This document shows positions 12,357 through 24,170 of a stretch of DNA of 64,000 nucleotides, piece after piece. The notes below the pieces were generated by a model. It did no database searches, was not told the DNA's origin, and saw only the letters and a list, made by a program, of their open reading frames with translations. The position numbers and the translations under genes were made by a program. Source of the DNA: Sphaeroforma sirkka (taxonomy: Eukaryota > Opisthokonta > Ichthyosporea > Ichthyophonida). Location: NCBI GenBank assembly GCA_001586965.3, contig LUCW03000377.1, positions 52,501-116,500 of the forward strand, given 5' to 3'. Every line of letters starts with the position of its first letter. Position 1 is the first letter of the stretch.

Positions 12357-15298
12357 GCATACATTAGCCCAAAACATGTAAATATTTTCGATCATATTCT
12401 GTGGATATTGGAAGTCCGAGAACTTTATTCGACGGACTCAAAGCTAGACAATACACTCAGCAATATGTAAGATATGCACTCATTGCTATGTCGATATAAG
12501 TTCGGCGCGATGACAGAGCAGTTCATAGATCTTTGTGCAGGTTGTATAATCAGGCACGAATAAAGAACCAATTGCGATTTGGGATCTATTTGTGTACCTT
12601 TTTTGTCAAAGCCCAATCTACTTCTGTTGCGCTCGCTGCTGCACTTCTTTGTGTTGGTAGACTTTATGTAGTATGCTCAGATGGCTATCTTCAATATAAT
12701 CAGATGCGCATCTATTCCTATTCACCATTTCGGTAGCATATCCGATGCAAATCGAGTAGTACTCGTTTTTAACCTATATTCGATGCCATATGGCTACTTC
12801 TATTTTGTAAAATCGAGATCAAAGTGGTACACACGCGGTTTTACGAGCGGGCACAAGGTCATTTTGCAACTGCGGATAGGTGACCATGTGTATAGAACAA
12901 TACTGACCACTTGTATGAAAGTACTTCTTCTCCTATAGGATAAAGCTCCTTGACTCATATCAATTTTGTTCCTTATTGGTACTGTAGACATTCAGAGGTA
13001 AAGCCACTAATTTGCTGGCGTCATGGATGTTTGATTCACTGGAGATGGCTAGAGACGAGGGCACCCTGAAGGTGTCTGTTCGTGAAATGCAGGAGTGTAT
13101 AATGGCCATGCGTGCCAACACTTCCATGCTGCAGGATGTACAGGTAACTACGATTTGAGTTTACTATTCGGGAAATGCTGATCATTTCAATTGATTTCAT
13201 ATTTTTTTTTTGCATAGATATCAAGCAAACACATACCTGGGATCGGATGCAAAGTTGCCACACAAATAGCTTCATTTCGATTGTGAATGCACCCAAAGCA
13301 CTCCGCGTACTCACTATAATCCATGTATTTCGAATTGCAACTCCATCGTAGAGATTCCCGCCACCCCTCGGTTACTATCACTTCCTGGTCATGACTCTTC
13401 ATTCTTGGCTGGGGCTGCTGGCATATAGCACAGCATACATACCAGAGAAGCCCGAGAAAGCATGGATCGTGTTTTTGCCATACATCGTGGTGCTGTTCGC
13501 TTACATGGGCCTATCCTGCATGTAAGTAACATGGTGTGCAATATATGTAAACGCACGATACTGACAACGGCGCGTGTTGTTTCTGATACGTCATTTGTGG
13601 CTGCATACCTTGTTTAATTGAGTTTGCATGTATCATGCTTTCGGGATACTCACTACTTGCTTTCGGTGAATAGTATATCGACCATGTGCGCTCACATATG
13701 CATCTCATAGTAAAGTTATTGTTATCCTGAATGCAAGATTGAAGAATGTTTCTACATAAAGTGATTCTTACGCTGGTCACTATCTAGTCCTGTCCTCTGT
13801 TGCAAAAAAAATTCAAGATTTCAATAAGGCATAGCTTGTGAACTTCAGGGTTAGTCCGTGAAGATCGTCATGTATTGTTGGGCCTATAAGCAGTTTTATA
13901 CAACCGTTTTCTATCGTTTTATTTTACTCTCGTAGTTGTTCAAAATGTATCTATAATATCTGCTTTGCCACTGTTTTGATTTGAAAGTCAGAAGTGCGTG
14001 CAGTGTTTCTACGTAGATCCGGGGTAATTAACCGACGTACACCACTTCCTGATCATTGCATTTGTTTCGTGGGTTGTTTCCAGCGCTTACGCACATGTAG
14101 ATCCATTTGGAGAAGATTCATCAGACGTTGACATTATCGCAGAAATCGACGGTGTCCTAAGACAGACTCAGCAGATTCTTAAGAAGTCCATTCATCCTGC
14201 ATTGCGCAATCCGCCTCTGACAAAGATTTTCGACTCAGAGATATCGAAATCACATAGCAGAGTAAGTAACAACTCTTATTGTCATGTGCGTGTATGCACG
14301 TTTTGTCGAAAGTAGGCATGCATGGGCGCATCTCTGATTAATTTGGAGCGGGTGCACAATTACTTGCAGCACTTTCCCTCTAATACAGTGTATATTGGTC
14401 CTTTTCAACACTTCACTCTCAACCCCACAGGAAAATACGCCCACTTCTGGAAAAGAGTTGCACCACCAGATTTCGCTGCCTTTAATTTTGGTCTATTTCG
14501 CACCCAAATGGAAGCGGCTGGCCAGATACTGCAAGGAGTCGAACGTATCAGAGCTCGGACATATCGTTCGTTACCGACACAAATTGCCCGCAGGTGACAA
14601 AGGTATCTTTATGTCAAATATTTTTCGAACTTGAACTTGTGATTATATAAGTGCAAGGTACTTAATTACGGCATAGTTATATCGCACTAAACAACCTTCG
14701 CATAGTTTTTACACGGATATATTTTAGCTAAGTATCAGAAAATAAGTGCAAGTTACCAAATTACGGCATAGTTATATCCTTCGCATAGTTTTTACGGACA
14801 TATTTCAGAAAAGTATACCGATAGTCCAGTTTACGTGTATCCCAGTTGTGAACTATTTGCATGAGTGGAATTCCGAATGAGTGGCGTTGAGTCTATCGGA
14901 GCAGAGTTTTCAGTCGTAAAGAAGAGTAGTTGGATTTCGAAGATGTAGTAGCTGTGAAAAATGCCGATTGAGAAAATACCATCAGAAACGGTGTTCACAT
15001 CTCAAGCGAGTTTGAAAAATATTAGTCGAGCACTCATATGCACCTACCTACTACAGCATGTAAATTTCGACATCGAAAAAGGGTTACAACTACTATCCGA
15101 GTGAGCCGTGCTAGTTTTATTTACTTACTTGCTCTTTTTGCGATTCTAGATGGGTATGACAGTGCGTCAATCATAGAGATACCCGATCGCGATCAGTCGC
15201 ACAATCCTGTGCACGTGCATGAGGGTTCAATGAATATGATGGAGCACCGAGGCTATGATGGGGGTAGCATGGGCCAGCAGATTCATAAATCAGCGTAG
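11073..15298 (+). CDS. Bestrophin-family anion channel-like protein (6 exons, complete)
   Basis: Bestrophins are membrane anion channels with four transmembrane helices. Exons: 11073-11555, 12988-13143, 13352-13521, 14084-14261, 14431-14602, 15150-15298. Phases agree throughout, giving 435 residues. Hydrophobic helices lie at about residues 25-45 and 60-85, and again in exon 3 (WLGLLAYSTAY and WIVFLPYIVVLFAYMG). Family cues are the PPPLGYYHFLV turn at the start of exon 3 and VDPFGEDSSDVD in exon 4, which matches the conserved acidic segment after the last helix that forms the calcium clasp in animal bestrophins. The final exon is a polar, His/Asp-rich tail ending HKSA. Intron 1 (1.4 kb) contains an (AC)n run. 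The RWWE-type motif of many bestrophins is not clearly preserved, so a divergent or bacterial-type bestrophin-like subgroup is possible. Confidence 0.72.
12299..12352. repeat. (AC)n microsatellite
   Basis: An uninterrupted (AC)27-type run lies within intron 1 of the bestrophin-like gene. Confidence 0.97.
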
Positions 15299-16914
15299 TT
15301 GCCACCCTCAATTCGTGTGAGGATTGATTGGCAGCTTTGTGGATGCTGGTGAACGGTCAATTGGCAACAGCCCGACGAGTCTTGGTGGGTTGGTACCTGA
15401 GCACAAGCATGTATATCACATGTAGGCCAGACGAGCACTGACAATACTCTACTGGCGATGTGGTCGGTATTGGTGTCTGTGAAGATACTCATTGTTGCAG
15501 ATACCACACCTGTTTGCACGGGAGTGCAATCCATCAAAAGCATTTTGAATTTCGGCTGCGCTACGAGCTCGCATTGGCTAGAGGAGCTCTGGCGTCGTTC
15601 GTCCGTTGCTCACCCATCACGCGTTAGCCTTGTTGGGGTATGCACGTGTGTACGTATGCGTACGCCTGAAGCCGTGTGCGATTGCTTGCAACGAAAGGGT
15701 AGTGTACCGAGGTCACGCCAAATGTAGAATCGCGGTGTGAAACTAGGAGCTCCGTGTGGATTAGCTACACGCACCGACCCTTAAGGGTATCTAGTTCACA
15801 ACCTTGCCAAATAGCAAGTTCACTGGCACTAGGATGTTTCCCACATCGTCGGAAACTCCGTGCATTCCTCTCAGACTCATCAAGCCGGAAAGGGTCTGTC
15901 CGTGTCTGTGGGCACACCAATGCGTTGACCACATGGTCGAGTGTGTGACAGCGCAAGTGAATGTGTAACCACGTGCGTTCAAGACCAAGGGTGCCGTAGG
16001 ATGCAAACATTGGGGATATGCGACTTAATATGCAAAGAATAGATGTCATGAACAGAATAGGCAGACGTAGAGCAAAGAGACATGTAAAAGAGTAGATAGA
16101 AAATAGGGAATAGCTGCATGCAGAGACAAAGGTGACTTGCAAAAACAGATATATGCAAAAAAAGTGAGACAAGCAAATGAAAGAGACCCGTATAGAATAG
16201 AGACACGTGAAACAGACACATGCTGGGCAAAGACTCGTACAAACAATACAGCTAACAGAATGTCATACTGTTTATCCACATCCAAGACATGGGTGGAATA
16301 CATGAGCTATGAAGAATAAGAAGCACGGCTGTGCGAACAATTAGCGTCCCAAAGCATCGGGCATTAAAATAAATGACTTAATTTATAATTATGAATATAC
16401 TGATCTAAGGTGACCCGAACGAGTGTGAGGGTCGTTCGTATCCTCTCCGCATGGTAATAAGGTACGAATTCGTTTCATAACCCGAAACAATGTAACGTTG
16501 CAGACCCCGATTGTCACTGCTTTCTAGAAGTCTGTTGTTGCATTGAGGCACTTATGCAGGCAACAATTAGAACTGAAAAAGAACTCTGACTTTCGGAAGC
16601 ATGTTAAATAAAACCTGGATATGTGTATTTGACCCAGCAAAGGCCGCATATGTGGTTCTCATCCCGGAGTTCGAGTCAATTTATCAGGATCGGTGATAAT
16701 ACTCTACAGCTATGCGTCATTCTCCATGGTTACCTATTTATTCACATACAGTATGACCATTTTCATGAACAGATTGAAAAGATTGGGCAAATTAAAAAAA
16801 AAACTACGCAACCAAGCTAGCGCATAGATAAGCGTATAGATAAGGACCACACGATCACAAAACCATAGTAAAACGAACCAAGTCTCACTGATGTCTTTTA
16901 ATTATCCCACTCTT
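15299..16914. other. Convergent intergenic region, no gene recognised
   Basis: The interval lies between the bestrophin-like stop (plus) and the USP16-like stop (minus). Its composition at 15.3-15.95 kb is more G+C-rich than the flanks. Open frames (15458-15727 plus, 15765-16172 minus) show no domain I recognise. This could be a decayed element, but nothing diagnostic was seen. Confidence 0.45.
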
Positions 16915-19900
16915 TCATGACATTAGCTCGTAGAATAGGATCGATGCTTGAGATGCCAGCACTTTACTTTCATCTATAGCCCGATGGTGTGTATCGCTAA
17001 CATACGTCCAACCTGTCGATGTTTTATTGCGGAGACACGCTGTATAGTGGCCACCTCTTAAGCTACCCCCATCATGCACCACGATGCCTGTCAGTTTGTA
17101 CTGTACGGCAGAATCCTGTGAAATTACTTTGCCGTCCGGGTCTCGACAAGTTTGGCTGTTAGGAAGTAAAACAGTATTGTGAGAAGATACAAGTCAATAT
17201 ATGTTTATTGCGGGGTATATATGAGATGATCGGTTCACTGGCAGTCTGTGAGTATCATAGCCAACGTCTGACTCTCTGCATGGGTTCTTGACTGGGTGGA
17301 CATATCCCCTGGATAGCCATGCACTTGCTCAATATTTTAAACCAGTATCGTGACAGAAGATTAGTAAGCAGTGATCTAACAACTCCAACGGACTAAGGAT
17401 TGAGTAAAATGTACCTTGTGGCAACTACTGACCGGCAGGGTTGCCCATCTTACAAGAAAATAATTGTCGATGACGCGATAACGGCTATTTAGTTTGCACA
17501 TTATGGACGTGTATATCAAAATACAAGCACGGAACACCTCGTTAACCCTTTCGACTTCGCATATATATGGACTAAAAGCATAACGTAGCACTAGCAGGCC
17601 CAGACTCATTCACATCGTATTGCCATATGTAAATACAGAACTCGTGAATATGTAAAGGAGTCCACATGCGTGAAGGTGAGAATTCGCTGTAGACGTACCT
17701 ACAAAACTGAGTGAGATCTAATACCAGAGGGAAATCCACATGGTCTGTAATTTTGCTCATTCGCATGCCCCTCGCCTCGAAGCGTTTCAGATGAATTGTT
17801 AGTATGCGTGGTATTTTGTCCACCAGCAGCCATTTTGTTGCTTCCCTGAGACTCTTGCATGTTTCGCATTGGTACCTGTCAGGGCAACAAACAATTTCAG
17901 TATGAGTGCAAAATTTCTCCTGTACCAATGACGAAAGGTGGTATCTCATGGTAAAACTGAGAAATAACTAATGATTCAAGACCGGAATAGACACAGCAAA
18001 TGATGCATGAGAGATACGTAATATAAACGAAAGCGGTACATATTGTCATTCACTCACAATAATACATTCTTGTAGTTATGAGTCGACATACACTACCACA
18101 CACATGTTCGCAGATGAATAGAAAAATCGTGATAACGAACACCCAACTTCCAAAAACAAGAGTATACCTCTATCTCGTACAAACTTTACACGTGTCCGCA
18201 CACCTAAAATACAACATCACACAAATTAAAAATAGAAGAGACATTGAATTAGGAACTAGAAGTGTTTGTATACTACCTAAAATGCAACACCATACAGGCT
18301 TCAATATACCACACACACATTAGGAGCTAGAAGTGATTGCATACCGGTTGTCTTCGACCAGCTCCTCCGGCGAGCAAAGAGCGTTCAGGCAGGCACCAAG
18401 AGACAGGCCTCCCAAGCCCGAAGATTTCGCACTGGGGGATGTCCTAGCGTTTGGATTTAGTCCGGCTGTACGAGGTAAGCTCTGCCGCCTACTTGAACTA
18501 GCCTTGCTAGGCGTTGTTTCTGCACTAATATCCTGATCACTTGTTGTAGGCGAGCTATCTTCGCAGTCCAGTGACTCCTTCTTAATCGTTACGGCGTGAT
18601 TTGCCTCGTCCGGCCGTATAGCAGCATTCTCGTTTTTCGCTGGAGCACTGGCAGCTTCGGGGTCTGGTTGTGTCAGGTGCTCGCCAGAGTGCGTGCTGTC
18701 CGATGGCATACTTTCCAATACACTGTCAACAGGGACAGTTGATACTACATCTTCTCCACTTTCGTCCCGGAGTGTCTGCTCAGTGATTGTACTTGTCGAC
18801 ACGTGTTCTTTGACAGTATCACTTGGGAGATTCACAACATAATCAACTCCACTAATACATACTGGAGCACCTTCGTTCATCGTATTGTTCGCCGAGGCAA
18901 CGCTTTGAGCGACGCTCGTTTCCACTGCTTGCGTCTGACTCTCCGTAGGGGTACTATCGGTGGCGGAATTGTGCGTGTGCATCGTCCGAGATTGCTGTTC
19001 ATATTTCCGCTTCCTATCGCACCCATCCTCCTCCACTAGACACGTTTCAGCCACTGTTATAGATCCACCCGTATCAGGGCTCCCACTTGTTGTGCTTGAG
19101 ATGATTTTTCCAGTCGCAGCACTGGCATCACGTGCTGACTGCTCAATCTCAACGCCTTCATCTACCTCTAAAGACTCAATTACCGTCACTTGCTTATTAT
19201 TAATGGAAGTGTCTTCAAATGTGTCACCATGGTCATTCTCAAATTTATCAGCGCTACTTATCGCCTTTATCGCGGATTTGATTGGCCCCCTATCGTCATC
19301 ATTGCATTCTGCACGACAAATGTTATTCACAATGGCATTGGCTTCCATGTTCGCACAAACGGTGACAACTTCGTGTTCACAATCCGCTTTGTCACTTCTA
19401 CAAACAGCGGCTGTGGTGCTGTATACTTTTCGACTATTGGTCAAGGCCACTTCAGCTATATCCTTTGAACTTTCCTTCCCCTTAATATTCCCGGCTGCTT
19501 CGATAGCACCCGAACTATCAGCTATCACACTCGTCTCGATGACGCTCATATCAGCCTTAGACTCCTGTCCAGTGTAAGCGTCATCTACGGGATCGGCACG
19601 ACTACAATCTTCACTTCCTTCATATATGTTTTCGACGGCAATATCACTTGAGAAGCCTACCAAATCATCATCAGCCGAGATAGCAGATTCTGTTGGTTCT
19701 GCAGACATCGAGGTGGTTGACATCGAAGCAGTCCCAGAAGTACTAGGGGTGTCAGATATTTGGGCGGCCTCTGGTACCTGCACATAATCGATTGGTCGAT
19801 TAGCCTCTCTTGGCCGCTCAGATTCGGCTGCATTATTTGTCTCAGATACACGATCATTCTCCTCCACATTTCCCGTGGCAACAGTGTGATCAGCCTCAGG

Positions 19901-22462
19901 CGCGTTCTCAGTTGTAGATGTATGTGTCTGTGCGGCGGTCTTCTTCCGATTAGCTCGCTTGCCTTTTGCGTTCTGCTTCCTCTCGTTGCGTGCCGCCACC
20001 TTCTTCTGATGTTTACTCAAGCGGGATACGCTACCGGTAGTTTTTGTAGTAGATTCATAGCTATCACTGTAATCGAGCTGGATATACATTGTACGAGTTT
20101 AGTCATGGAATAGAGTCATAAGCAAATTGAACACATACACAGCAAAAAGCAAAGCACCCTTTGGTGGGTGCGCAACACGCACATATTGAGTATTTTGTAA
20201 TATGGTCAAAAAAAGCCGAAGCCAACGGATACTACATTACAGATATTTTCACGATTAAAAAGTATATACGACGTTCAGTTTGAGTTGATGAAGCAAGTCA
20301 ACGACGTCTGCAGTGCGTTACTTATTTCACATAAGAGTTATACCTTGGGCATCGGTAACGAAAGATCGAAGAAGTTCTCGGACATCACAGACGATTTCTG
20401 ACACGTGTGACAGAGTACTGTATTGCACGTTCTCCCTCCGTACAGGGTATCTACAAATGAGCCCAGTTCTTCGGCCCGCATGCCTGTAGTTTCGAGTGTT
20501 CGACAAATTCCAATGCAGGACATATATGAGCAGCTGTAGAGTATATTGTCTTATATTTTGTAACAGACAGGGATTTGATGTGAAGAGCAATGGAAGATTG
20601 TATAATTGTGGGCTTGTGCGTGCGATCTTATACTGTATCATCAGGGTCCACAGATACGTACCCTATTACAATGTAACTTTTTAACGAACTCTATAGTCAA
20701 CAGCACTTAGTTCTACTACAAGTACAATCGTTATTAATGAAGCTATTGCAAATGCCAATCAAGCGCACCGCTAACATCATTATAGCCCTACAAAGCACCA
20801 TACCTTTAATCTTAAACTTCTCTGGCACGCATTGCATCCTACGCTCATTCTCAGCCGTTCGCCATCCATCCATTAGATACCTGAGTGCTTCATGACTGTC
20901 CTGTTGATGGTAGCCCTCAAAGTGTGGCGCGATCTTAACCAGCTCCAAAAATAGTCGTTTCGGGTTGGCGGTGCCTTTGGTCGAAGTGCCGTTCATGTCC
21001 GATAGCAAAGTTCGGAACGTGTCTATTATTGGCCACGGATACTCATCAAGTTCAACATAGTTCTTAACCAAACCACCCAGGCTATTGACTTTGGACTTGC
21101 CTTTCCACTGTGGGCGTGAGTTCGAATCGGTGCCCATTTTCGAATCATCGTTCACACTTGTATTATTGTCCTTCGATTCGATACCGCTAGTGAGCCAGAA
21201 CCCATCCACACAGTCGACCCGTTTCTCGCGGGTATGTGAGAAGTACTGAGCTACACCAGCCCCCCGGCAGATGTTCTGCATGACCGCATTGAAGAAGCAT
21301 GTGTTGCCCAGATTAATCAAACCGGTGACTGCAAGAGCGCAGGTGGTGTGTGCATGAAGTAGAATCAGGAAGGATGACACAGTGACCAACGAATGTGTTA
21401 TGCCGTGAAATGGCGATGCTACAGGTTTGTGCTTCGATGAGCTACCTGCGCAATACGGTGTCGAAGGACGTAAGGCAACTCAACAGCAAGAAGATGCTCC
21501 TGTTGTAACGAAACGCTATACAAAAATCTCCAGTTGATGCATTTGAGAACTACATCGTCTGCACGTGTCCAATTTTGAAACACTGTTTATACTCTGTCTC
21601 TTACGCAGGCTTGTCTATCCTAAGTTGCGTTGACATACAGATGCATGTATGTACACCTAGTACTAAAATTATGAGACGATATACACATATTATGCGTGGC
21701 TGCCAGCTATATAGACACATCACGGAAAAGCGAACACACTATTGACTATGAATACGGCTATGCAGATCTACCCGCGAAGAGGATCACTATAATCACTATT
21801 TAAGTACAACTTGGCATGTGATTGATCATACCGCTCCTAGATGCCCCTTCAATTTCTTGGTCAGCATTTTGTCGAGTTTTTGAGATAGTCCGTGACGTTG
21901 CAGCAGGGCCTACACTTACAGGCGTGCTCTGCATGGTCTGTGAACTGGTAGTGCGCCGTAGTTCCCCCAAGAAGGTTAGGTTCTGGTGTATCAAAGTAAC
22001 TACTTGATCCAGTGAACGTACAGTCGAGTTCCGTGGGTCCACACTGTGCCCACATTTGTAGCACCACACATCGCGCTTGTCTATTCGGTATGTCACGTGG
22101 TGAGAGCGTTTTTGATCAATGTGTTCTTCTACCATGCACACCTTACCGCCTCCATCTTTACTATCCTCTCCTGCTAAGAGTGCATCAATATCATCCACTT
22201 CAAGATTGTCACCGCTTGTAATATCACCATGAAGTAGCTCGCAGCATGTCAGACAAAGCTCGTAGCATTTGTTCTGCATCTCGGGAATCTTCTTTGTTAC
22301 GTGTGTGATTTTTCGGCGCACATTATTAACCTTTATAGTCTCATCTACGTGTTTGTCGCATTCGGACACGCTAGCCTCAGAATTCTCGCTACTATCACGT
22401 TTGCTGGTTGGACTTTCCTTTTCCCGCTGTGCACGCTTTTGTGCGCGTGCCTTCTTGGCCAT
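16915..22462 (-). CDS. USP16: USP16/USP45-type ubiquitin-specific protease (6 exons, complete)
   Basis: A cysteine protease of the USP family; animal USP16 removes ubiquitin from histone H2A. Exons, in order of translation: 22462-21832, 21328-20804, 20483-20344, 20077-18345, 17875-17699, 17155-16915. Phases agree throughout, giving 1148 residues. Cys box LINLGNTCFFNAVMQNI places the nucleophile near residue 221, followed by HQQDSHEALRYL. The C-terminal part has YQCETCKS (zinc-finger knuckle), LTIHLKRFEARGMRMSK, HVDFPLVLDL, and His box GSLRGGHYTAC (His about 1105) with YVSDTHHRA (Asp about 1123). Exon 4 (1.7 kb) encodes an approximately 540-residue acidic Ser/Thr/Glu-rich insert beginning with a basic SKHQKKVAARNERKQ segment that USP16/45 also have. 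The N-terminal ZnF-UBP is reduced: CYELCLTCCE and VWCYKCGHSVDP are visible but the usual central CLxCGxxxCGR block is absent. Human USP16 is 823 residues. Confidence 0.9.
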
Positions 22463-24170
22463 AATGTCGTAAGCGTGCGGCGTTGAAAACCGCTTCTAAT
22501 CGCTATAGTAATTGACAATTACATATAAGCACGCTATAGTGATTTGGCTACCTAGGCTTTATACACTTTGACTACTTTATACTAAAAAAGCACAGACTTT
22601 CACGTCCGGAATCTGAGGTCTGAAAGCCGTTATCTGCATACACTTCACAAACTGTGCGTTCGTATTAATATCGGAACGTTATAAATAGTAGTAGTACATA
22701 TTGAAGCGAGTGGATGGGTATTTATAACACGGCCCCACGGGTGTAATAATTATGAATCTGTACGCAATCTCTGAATTAAATTTTGGCGGGCTGATGAAAT
22801 CCCACCACTCACAGTCGCGTTGCGCATAGTGAGGCCACACGTAATACATAACATTTTGAATTTGTACGGACTTTTGGGGGGTTTAGTATTGAGATAACTA
22901 CATATATAAATGAACTACGTAGTATGTAGACATATACACTGCACATGCTATGATGTGGGCTACATAAGCAACGTATTCGTATGCGGGCAATCAGTGGGAA
23001 TATTGTGAGTATTCGTATCGAACCTATGAACTAGGCTCTCAGCTATTGCCATACAAGTCGTGGTGATACCTGAGCTTCGCTGAGTCGGTCTGCATTAATC
23101 TGACGGCGCCTTCCGTTTCTTTATGAATATTGGCCGTTGTACAATCGATACGTTATTGAATAATCATTCCACTATTATTTGTATGTGTTAGAGAAATATC
23201 ATGATTAAATACTAATATATATTACGAAACGTTGCTTACCGAGTATCCATTCAGCCCTTGCAACGAGAATCATCTTTTTTTATTTCTTGCAATAGAGAAA
23301 AGGATTAGAAGGTAAATGAACTATGTTAGATCCCAAGTGTGATGAGATTTTATGCACAAATCGCAGTTATTCTCGAAATGACTGTGGAGCGTGTGTGATT
23401 AATCTGTAGGAAGCGTGGACGAGCTCATTACCATGCAAGTGAGTATCGTTAGTCTGTAGCTGGCTTGGGCGAGCTCGATGTCTAGCGTGCATGACCGGTC
23501 TGTTCTCGGCTTACAAGCTTTTGAGTTGAAGGAATCGAATGCGTCACTAAAGTGTAGTCCTCATGGAGTCTGTGAGAGTTCTTGTACGCTAGTTCAAATC
23601 ATGACCCAAGGGACACTACAATGGCTGGTGTTCATTGTGATATATTAAAACTATGTATTCATCTGACGGTAACAACAATTGCTATGCGACGGCCTACGAC
23701 GTATTATACTGCGCACGTCGTAGGGAAATGTTCCATGACAACATTTCAATGTCAAGCCAAAACACTTGTCTGTTTTCACCTGGCTTAGTTCAGTGGCGAG
23801 AGATGTAACGCACAAGATCTGCGCATATCAAGGTTTTTCTTGTTTATAGATTTCGTGGGTGTTATTTACGTCAAGTGTGCAGTTGTACTTTGTGGTATTG
23901 TTTTCGATCTCACAGCTGCCCTTGGGATGTAATCAGGGGATGAGATTTCGACTGATGAGCTTGTCCCCGACTGACGTTCCCATGCCAAGTACGGCTGACT
24001 TATCAAATGGGTCTGGTATCGATGCTTGACATGAGGATTCTATTTGTATTACAAGTGATCACACCCTGGCTGTGTTTATGTAGCTGTCATCACAGCGTCA
24101 AATGTACCGCTGACAGTCGACAATTCACTTATGCTAATGTCAGCATTTTTACGTACTGCCACAACAGAGG
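22463..24170. promoter_or_regulatory. Divergent intergenic region between USP16-like and MCMDC2-like genes
   Basis: A 1.7-kb region between start codons on opposite strands, AT-rich, with no recognised ORF or RNA gene. It must hold both promoters. No motif could be assigned with confidence. Confidence 0.5.

Noticed and set aside
18960-19577. 205-codon plus-strand open frame
   Set aside because: It is the antisense shadow of the long exon 4 of the USP16-like gene, which is confirmed by family motifs on either side.
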